Shown here: positions 14,101 through 19,104 of the stretch, in pieces | Numbering within the stretch: the first letter of the stretch is position 1 | Layout of the letters: each line of letters opens with the position of its first letter | From: an uncultured Campylobacter sp. | Lineage (GTDB): Bacteria; Campylobacterota; Campylobacteria; Campylobacterales; Campylobacteraceae | DNA length: 19,104 nucleotides | Assembly: GCF_937997465.1 (NCBI RefSeq) | Contig: NZ_CALKTQ010000342.1 | Coordinates: forward strand, 1-19,104 | Reading direction: 5' to 3' | The notes under the pieces: generated by a model | What the model was told of the DNA's origin: nothing | What the model saw: only the letters and a program-made list of their open reading frames with translations | Database searches by the model: none | Translations under genes and position numbers: made by a program

Positions 14101-16555
14101 AAACATCCGTTCATACGTCGATATGCAAAAGAAAGGCTGGTTTAGCAAGAAAAGCTGGACCGAGATGAGCGACCTAGACGATACCTCTATGAGAGAGATC
14201 GGCGCACAGCTTCGCTCTATGGATAGGATGGCTAGCCGTGCGGGAGCTTTGGCGAGCCTAACCCTAAAATCAGGCAAGTATAGCGGCGAAAGTTTGGCAA
14301 ACGAGGGCTTTGCAAAGGCAATACTTCGCTCAATGACCGGGCAAGCAGAGCAGATGTGGGCAGAGGTCACGGAAAGCGGCGGCAAGAAGCGAAAAGGCTT
14401 GCTCGGCAAAATAAGCGGCGTATTTGAAAAGGCTATGAAATTTAGCCCATCCTCAATCATCAACCGCATAACCAAACCGCTTGACGACGCCGTAAGCAAG
14501 GCAATGAACAAAGCAGGCCTGGGCATGATCGACAATATGGCACGCGGTATGAGGGACGAGTTTGGCAAGGCTAGCGACGGAAATATCTTTGGCTTAAAAA
14601 GCTCTCGAAAAATAGACGATTTGCTAAATTTGAGCAGAGACGAAACAAACAAAAATCAAAGGCTAGTAGATAATCCCGAGTTTTCCAGAATGTGGAAAGA
14701 CTGGGAAGAGCAGGCGAAGAAAGCGAATAAAAAAGTAATCGAGCTAATGAGCGAGAGCCTAGGAGCGATCGCGGATAGCTACAAGAGTCTTGAGCTACTC
14801 AGCGTAAGAAATCCTATCAAGCAGGTTGAAATATCTATGCGCCAAGCCTTTGAGAGCTTTACGGACGCAGCCGAAGCGCTTAAGCTTGACATTCCAAAGC
14901 AGATGGGCGGTATCGCCGATCTAAGCGTGGAGCAAATGGCGCAGGCATACCGCAAAGCAATAGCGTCAGACTTCACAAAAAGCAACGTAGACAGCCTAAA
15001 CGGCCTAGTCAAGGCTTACGAGGCGGCGAAAAAGGCGCAAGACGAGTACACCAAAGCTCTAATCAGCTTCACGCAAAGTATAGCTCAGACTCAAGCCGGC
15101 TTTTTTGCGGCGGTCGGTCGCGACACGAATGTCGTTACCATGCAAAACATCTACACCAAATTTCGCGCTCTAGCAGGAAGCATAGAGGGCGACTTAGGTG
15201 CTGATGAAATGAGCCGCGTCTCAAAGCTAGGAAACACGAACGATCCTAGGGTTTGGGCGGAGTATTTCTACCGTATGAGCGCGCGTGAGTTGCAAGAGTT
15301 TCTAAGTAGCGGCAACGTCGAAATGAGAAAGCAACTGCTTGAGGCCGTAACCGAGTACAACAACCACAGAAACCAAAACGGCGGCCGCGACGTATGGCTG
15401 AAGTCCCTCACTGGGCTTGAAGAAATCGTCAAACAAATCAAAGCCCTGGATCTAGCGGAGCAAGCAAGAAAGACGCTCGAAGCGCAAAAGCAGCAACTCG
15501 CCGTCCTAAATTTGCAAAAAAGTGCGGTAGAAAAGCTAGCCTCTATGGCGAGCAAAATCCGCGAAAACGTCATCGATAATCAAACAGCCGGCATAAACTA
15601 CGCCCTGGCGCTGCAAAAAGCAAAAGCGGCATTTAGCGCGGGCAACTACGACGCCAAAGCATATGACGAGCTAAATAGCGCCATATCCAAGCAGGAGCAA
15701 AACCTGCGAGATAACGCGGCCACCTATCAAGACTACCGCTACGAAATGTTAAAGCTGGCAAACGAAGTAGAGGGCATAGCCGGCGACGTAAATTTGGGAG
15801 ATTTACTCGAGCAAATCAAAAAGCTAGACAAACTGCTAAATAGCGCAAACGATACCTATTCGCAGCAGCTTGACGCGCTAAAAAAGCAAAAAGAGGCGCT
15901 AGAGCTTGATAGCCAAAACCAAATCCACGCCCTGCACGATCTGCTTGGCAAGGATAGCCCCGTAGTGGCATACCTGCAAGCCGTCAGAGATGCAATTATA
16001 GCGGGTAAGGCCGCGCCCGAATACAAAGGCGCGCCGCCCGCAAACGTAGCAAACGGAGCAACCACCGCAAACGGCGCGATAATAAGCTCAAGCCTAGACC
16101 GCGACATAAACGAGATATATAAAGACGTGCTAGGCCGCAGTGTAGAGCAAGGAGGACTAGACGCATGGAAACGCAAAGCCCAGCTAGAAGGCCTTTCAAA
16201 ACAGCAGCTCAGGGCGCAGATAGAAGCTACGGCAAGAGCCGCTACGGGCGGCACCTCAAAACAAGACTTCATTGAATGGAGCAAGAAAAGAGGCTACAAG
16301 CCCTTTGCCGACGGCGGTATAGTCACTCGTCCTACGCGCGCGCTCATAGGCGAAGCAGGCTACGACGAAGCGGTCATTCCGCTTGACGGTAGAGGCATCA
16401 AGGTAGATATGGGCGGAGCCTTTGAGGCGCTTGCAAAAAGGCTGGAGCGAGTGGAGCAAATAGCCGCAAACATAGGCAGAGACGTACGAGAGATGACGAT
16501 GAACGCAAGGCAAACTATAGACAATGGAGCCGTAAACGTAAGGAGCATAGCATGA
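11102..16555 (+). CDS. Tail tape measure protein, 1817 aa, with DUF4214-like C-terminal segment
   Basis: The longest gene of the window sets tail length. The N-terminus (residues 1-110) has the tape measure pattern VNITISINGDTHNLRAAREDVNALG, then a hydrophobic helix and GIEANRSFENLKIQL. Hydrophobic zones lie at about 295-375 and 905-978, the second a Gly/Ala-rich pair of likely membrane-spanning segments. Long coiled coils fill about 430-720 and 1440-1610. Residues about 1658-1712 (IYKDVLGRSVEQGGLDAWKRK) resemble DUF4214. FADGGIVTRPTRALIGEAG (1735-1753) and the EAVIPL motif after it are typical tape measure ends. At about 0.15 nm per residue the tail would be near 270 nm. The ribosome site is weak. 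The stop overlaps the next ATG. Confidence 0.94.
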   Translation: MSRNNDVNITISINGDTHNLRAAREDVNALGRSLNNTDTIANALRSSFGKIAASVASIGALAVGVKELAASGIEANRSFENLKIQLTGLIAANSSNVSMMGKTLDAHTKWNMSMKESEGILKKLNETNAKTKFTLEEITGAFNMFYATSAGQGSRNKAVQAMDSIALAAQAVGKNLSDLTPMMDSLATGTVVAASEMGSFMKIVGLTNEELKKASSEGKVYDVIIEKLAKYKELSAEAAKGYEVALGSLKNELTELTRELTKPMFDVLTTGIASFSNFVKENKATIIEWAGYITEAAKHLGLLAGAFVAAKIGTAAFNAVLGISRAAMAIFSSSLTATITLTSALGTGITALKAAFKGFLPTAVIFGAVEAFMALKDGMDGARASGEKLNQILNTTSEELSKLTKNQLEFRLVEIRRELDATKKEAGKLQDKIANGFIFMSKDALVENRAKLDELQNNILDLGAAYGEVEDVLNGRGKGGAGPGEAKTDSLLQNKIDSLSAALDKAGEKAKNVTTLGRLKTELAEIDGLIKNLQNPITDPEKEKQRLDTLEALQVMREKTAKQIAEFNKQDVKSLGDVNSAYREIARVGMSEYEKKLDDINQKERDWIKNGVSRQDAAAAKQKLFDILQTEEANKAIKEYKDFLNEKEAAQKEYYEAIGEYEKAWSIESAKTKEKIKKLELSEEDAKKYLEIQKKKYLEPYVKNSKAAFKDIKNSWADTVSSMQKTVDDGFFNFFIGKTKSLKTALKDIGTNLMRDMISPYARVLSQGISGGFGALLGGGSNLASIASNLGLAKNDRGGWDGTIGGTTVELSSTGQILRGADALDKSTTSLLSSVSNLQSAYSLLTSGYTGFISSFTSTPALNAASWLSMHGYAGLGQGVYGFGTGVKGALTATQFSSAGTAPYMAGSAFGGAALGYGIGYLGDKLFKANTYASTGGALGGAAGGLIAGMKAGSSMGPWGAVIGAVAGALIGGAFGKKKATGSGISLLQDITAGDALSNQNIRSYVDMQKKGWFSKKSWTEMSDLDDTSMREIGAQLRSMDRMASRAGALASLTLKSGKYSGESLANEGFAKAILRSMTGQAEQMWAEVTESGGKKRKGLLGKISGVFEKAMKFSPSSIINRITKPLDDAVSKAMNKAGLGMIDNMARGMRDEFGKASDGNIFGLKSSRKIDDLLNLSRDETNKNQRLVDNPEFSRMWKDWEEQAKKANKKVIELMSESLGAIADSYKSLELLSVRNPIKQVEISMRQAFESFTDAAEALKLDIPKQMGGIADLSVEQMAQAYRKAIASDFTKSNVDSLNGLVKAYEAAKKAQDEYTKALISFTQSIAQTQAGFFAAVGRDTNVVTMQNIYTKFRALAGSIEGDLGADEMSRVSKLGNTNDPRVWAEYFYRMSARELQEFLSSGNVEMRKQLLEAVTEYNNHRNQNGGRDVWLKSLTGLEEIVKQIKALDLAEQARKTLEAQKQQLAVLNLQKSAVEKLASMASKIRENVIDNQTAGINYALALQKAKAAFSAGNYDAKAYDELNSAISKQEQNLRDNAATYQDYRYEMLKLANEVEGIAGDVNLGDLLEQIKKLDKLLNSANDTYSQQLDALKKQKEALELDSQNQIHALHDLLGKDSPVVAYLQAVRDAIIAGKAAPEYKGAPPANVANGATTANGAIISSSLDRDINEIYKDVLGRSVEQGGLDAWKRKAQLEGLSKQQLRAQIEATARAATGGTSKQDFIEWSKKRGYKPFADGGIVTRPTRALIGEAGYDEAVIPLDGRGIKVDMGGAFEALAKRLERVEQIAANIGRDVREMTMNARQTIDNGAVNVRSIA

Positions 16556-17430
16556 CGGTAGTAGAAAAAGTAGATCTAACCCTCAAAGAGACCAACGCGC
16601 CCTCAGATACGCTAAGGACCTTTTCAAAAGGTATGAATGTCGATCTTGGCGAGGAGATCATATATGAGGGAGAGAAATACAAGGCTGCAAAGGCGATGAC
16701 CGGTATTCAAACCGAGCCGGATAAAGACATAACAAATTTCGCCCACATGGGTGCGATCAACGAAAAAGCGATGTTTGATAGGTATATCGGAACGCAGACC
16801 AAAAAGAAAGACGGCGGGGCGCTGAAATTCAAAATAGATACGGGCAAAAAGCGCGTGAACTGTTTTAGCTTTTTCAACGTCGACGGCAGCGAAATTTTTA
16901 TCCGAAAAGCAGGCACCGTAATAGCGCATAAACGCCTGCTTAATGCCGGAAGCCGTAGCTGGTGGGAGTATTTTTTCGAGTTTGGACAAGACTACAAAAA
17001 AGACGTGGTGTTGTATGCAGACAAATACTTCGGCGAGTTTGAGATAGAGATCACGCCAAACCGTTTGGGGGCAAATTTAGGCCATTTTTCTGCCGGGCAA
17101 CGGGTGTTTCTCGGATATACAGAGCTTGAAGCCGAATTTGGCGTAAACGACTACAGCAGAAAACAAAAGACGGCCTACGGAGACGTCTTTATCGCCAAGG
17201 GTCGCACGGCAAACTATATGAGCCTAGCCGTAGTGCTGCCTACCCCGCAAATAGACCGCACGAGAGATACGCTCAAAAACCTATGCGGAGAGCTTACGAC
17301 TTTTATCGGAGACGAGAAAGACAAGGGTTTCAAGAGCCTGCTAGTCTTTGGCTTTCTCAACGATTTTAGGATCAAGATCACGGGAGAGCAGTATAGCTCG
17401 CTAAGTATCAACGTAGAGGGAATAATCTAA
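16552..17430 (+). CDS. Distal tail/tail tip protein, 292 aa
   Basis: The start overlaps the tape measure stop as ATGA. The first third contains IIYEGEKYKAAKAMTGIQTEPD and INEKAMFDRYIGTQT. This matches a recurring phage tail-tip pattern (Y-x-G-x-x-Y-x-A-x-x-x-T-G, then N-x-x-x-MFD-x-x-x-x-x-QT), which looks like a small carbohydrate-binding-type domain followed by the start of a beta sandwich. The rest is beta-rich (FKIDTGKKRVNCFSFFNVDG; GEFEIEITPNR). Position directly after the tape measure is where distal tail or hub proteins are encoded, so it probably forms the tail tip joining tube and fibre. No enzymatic motif is visible. Confidence 0.72.
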   Translation: MTVVEKVDLTLKETNAPSDTLRTFSKGMNVDLGEEIIYEGEKYKAAKAMTGIQTEPDKDITNFAHMGAINEKAMFDRYIGTQTKKKDGGALKFKIDTGKKRVNCFSFFNVDGSEIFIRKAGTVIAHKRLLNAGSRSWWEYFFEFGQDYKKDVVLYADKYFGEFEIEITPNRLGANLGHFSAGQRVFLGYTELEAEFGVNDYSRKQKTAYGDVFIAKGRTANYMSLAVVLPTPQIDRTRDTLKNLCGELTTFIGDEKDKGFKSLLVFGFLNDFRIKITGEQYSSLSINVEGII

Positions 17431-17446
17431 ATTTAAAGGAGAGAAA

Positions 17447-19081
17447 ATGAAACAAATAACTAAGTTGCCCCAGCCGCCTACCACGGCCGAGCCGCAAAAT
17501 TTTGACGACCGAGCCGATGCGTTCGTAGGCGCGCTACCAAAATTCGTCACGGAAACAAACACGCTGGCCGCGGAAGTCGAGGAAAATTTGCAAACTACGC
17601 AGACTCTCAAAGAAGACGCGGACGCCTCAAAGCAGGCAGCGCAAGCTTCCGCGCAAACGGCTAGCGAGGCAAAAGAAGCGGCCCAAAGAAGCGCAAGCGA
17701 GGCCGAGAGTAGCGCGCAAGCAGCAGAGCAAATCAAGACGCAAACGCAAGAAACCAAGCAAAGCGCGCAAGAAGCGCTCGCGATTATCGCGGCCGCAGCC
17801 CAGAATAGCGCGCAAGCGGCAAGGCAAAGCGAGCAGGCCGCCGAGCAGACAAAAACAGAGTTACAAACAGCTACGCAAGCACTACAAGATATGAAAAACA
17901 TCGTAAAAGACGGCTTCATCGACGACGGCGCGCAAAGCGAGACGAAAACCTACTCTAGCAAGAAAATCGCAGAGCTAAACGAGACGCTAAAGACGGATGT
18001 GGACCAAAAACTAGACCAAACCGGCAAAGAAATAAGAACTGCAGCTATGAGCGGGGCTATGCCGTCTGCTTACGAGAGCGACCTTGCGATGTGGGATTAT
18101 ATGGAGGCTTCCCCGGTCGTGGCAAACGAGCAGCAGGTTCCTACTGGCCAAAACAATTATGCCCTTTTGAGTACTCTTTTGTTTGAAGGCGACATTAATC
18201 TCTGGACGTATAACCATAGCGTAATACCGATCGCGTTTGAGGGATCGGACGAAATTTTGCCGTTTAGGAAAGGTGATGCTGTGGCTATATATAACATAGA
18301 AAAAACCATAACGCTAATAGACGGCGGCAAGGCATACGTATATTGTCAAAAAGACAGTAACGTCTATATTTTTAGCGCAGCAAAAGGGATGAAAGGCTTT
18401 AACAAAAATAGTCAAACCCCAGACAGAGATCCGCTACAAAGCTTTGAAAGCAAATATCTGATTTATCTAGATACGTCAAAAAAAGAGGCCTACGTTTATA
18501 CAGTGGACGCGGCGGCTGGGACCTTAAAATTCGCGTTTAAGAAAAAGATAGACGACGATAAATTTAGCGCTTACGGGAGCGCTTACGTGGCGTTTAACTA
18601 CCTAAAAATAGGCAATTTTACGTTTAAAATCACAGATACCGACATAACTCTTGCAAGCGAGGGCGAGATTTATCTGCCTAAGCGGCTAGACGGCGATATT
18701 AGGACGCCATTTCATCGTAGTTCGCCTAGCGGCTTTATTATCTCGGGTGAGTACGTTTACGACGTTAAAAGCGGTAAGGCTTTAAAACCCATCATAAATC
18801 TTAAATTTTCCGGTTTTTTAGGAAGAACCGACTATTTGGTAATAAAAAACTTTAGCGATGAATATTATTCCCCTAGCTATATCTACGACGTTAAATACGG
18901 AGTTAGATGCGTTCGTATGCCTGAGGAATACTACCCCGTAAACGTCTCTCTTAAAGACGGATACGCTTATGTCTTATTTGTACGTGCAGCTTCGAGAAAC
19001 CCTAGATTTTATATCCCAGACATAATAATGGGCATAAAAATACCGATGAAATTTTTAACGGGCAAAAACTACAAAGGATAA
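17447..19081 (+). CDS. Tail fibre / receptor-binding protein, 544 aa
   Basis: The gene has AAAGGAG upstream of its ATG. The N-terminus (QPPTTAEPQNFDDRADAFVGALPKFV) is a typical virion-attachment end for phage fibres. Residues about 38-152 are an Ala/Gln/Glu-rich coiled coil with repeated SAQAA/SAQEA units, and a second short coil follows at 171-198. From about residue 200 the protein is beta-rich with repeated aromatic strands of the kind AYVYCQKDSNVYIF, KYLIYLDTSKKEAYVY and EYVYDVKSGKA, suggesting a propeller-like or beta-repeat tip. The fibre is expected to be a trimer that binds the cell surface. The C-terminal half is more AT-rich than the coiled-coil part, compatible with exchange of the binding domain between phages. 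Confidence 0.85.
   Translation: MKQITKLPQPPTTAEPQNFDDRADAFVGALPKFVTETNTLAAEVEENLQTTQTLKEDADASKQAAQASAQTASEAKEAAQRSASEAESSAQAAEQIKTQTQETKQSAQEALAIIAAAAQNSAQAARQSEQAAEQTKTELQTATQALQDMKNIVKDGFIDDGAQSETKTYSSKKIAELNETLKTDVDQKLDQTGKEIRTAAMSGAMPSAYESDLAMWDYMEASPVVANEQQVPTGQNNYALLSTLLFEGDINLWTYNHSVIPIAFEGSDEILPFRKGDAVAIYNIEKTITLIDGGKAYVYCQKDSNVYIFSAAKGMKGFNKNSQTPDRDPLQSFESKYLIYLDTSKKEAYVYTVDAAAGTLKFAFKKKIDDDKFSAYGSAYVAFNYLKIGNFTFKITDTDITLASEGEIYLPKRLDGDIRTPFHRSSPSGFIISGEYVYDVKSGKALKPIINLKFSGFLGRTDYLVIKNFSDEYYSPSYIYDVKYGVRCVRMPEEYYPVNVSLKDGYAYVLFVRAASRNPRFYIPDIIMGIKIPMKFLTGKNYKG
17711..17816 (+). repeat. Three direct copies of AGCGCGCAAG in the fibre coiled-coil region
   Basis: Exact copies stand at 17711-17720, 17762-17771 and 17807-17816, spaced 51 and 45 bases apart. 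Both are multiples of three, so recombination between copies would remove or add whole codons without breaking the frame. They encode the repeated SAQ unit of the coiled coil. Confidence 0.7.
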
Positions 19082-19084
19082 ACA

Positions 19085-19104
19085 ATGAAAGAGGATTTTA
19101 AAAA
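19085..19104 (+). CDS. Start of the next gene, truncated by window edge
   Basis: ATG 19085 has AAAGGA at 19073-19078 with a 6-base spacer, and lies 3 bases after the fibre stop. Only MKEDFK is visible. A fibre assembly or attachment gene often follows a fibre, but nothing in the visible part supports a name. Confidence 0.5.

Noticed and set aside
13645..14652. 335-aa leftward reading frame inside the tape measure gene
   Set aside because: It is antisense to well-supported tape measure sequence, is Pro/Ser/Leu-rich and has no recognisable domain; long antisense frames are expected opposite Gly/Ala-rich coding DNA.
17401..17919. 172-aa Cys/Ala/Ser-rich leftward frame opposite the tail fibre coiled coil
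   Set aside because: Its composition is the mirror of the repeated Ala/Gln codons on the other strand; it has no family match.

Overview
The window is the morphogenesis part of a tailed-phage genome, almost certainly a prophage in an epsilonproteobacterium. The moderate GC content, frequent TAAATTT/CAAATTT words, TATA-like -10 boxes without clear -35 boxes, and protein composition suggest an oral-type Campylobacter (C. showae, rectus, curvus or concisus group). That host call is inference. I saw no chromosomal housekeeping gene, tRNA, rRNA, CRISPR array or insertion sequence. Both edges cut through genes: a cytosine methyltransferase on the left and a gene just after the tail fibre on the right.

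Layout. (1) 1-1394, Mu-like early end: C-terminal part of a C5 cytosine methyltransferase, a 91-aa unknown, and a GemA (Mu gp16, DUF1018) protein. (2) 1463-4105, rightward cluster: a small zinc-ribbon protein, a Mu gpF/SPP1 gp7 minor head protein with an extra nuclease-like C-terminal domain, a translationally coupled 114-aa protein, an HK97 gp10-like protein and a secreted staphylococcal-type nuclease. A stem-loop follows at the convergent junction. (3) 4201-6891, leftward pair: P2 Q-like portal, then a P2 P-like terminase with an N-terminal helix-turn-helix. (4) From 7026 rightward: XkdF-type protease with a nested scaffold start, HK97-fold capsid, two connector/terminator-type proteins, tail tube, tail chaperones expressed through a predicted -1 frameshift, a 1817-aa tape measure, a distal tail protein and a tail fibre. 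No tail sheath gene is visible, so a long non-contractile tail is expected.

How it works together. Portal, terminase, protease/scaffold and capsid build and fill the head. gpF-like, gp10-like and connector proteins finish head and neck. Tube, chaperones and tape measure build the tail, and the last two genes form its tip and fibre. GemA, the methyltransferase and the zinc-ribbon protein are candidate regulatory or DNA-modification functions upstream of the late genes.

Most interesting points: a leftward two-helix membrane protein gene with its own promoter-like sequence and ribosome site between the tail chaperones and the tape measure (moron or superinfection-exclusion candidate); a dnaX-type A AAA AAG slip site directly before the first chaperone's stop; an in-frame nested scaffold start inside the protease gene; a nuclease-like domain on the minor head protein; and a prophage-encoded secreted nuclease.
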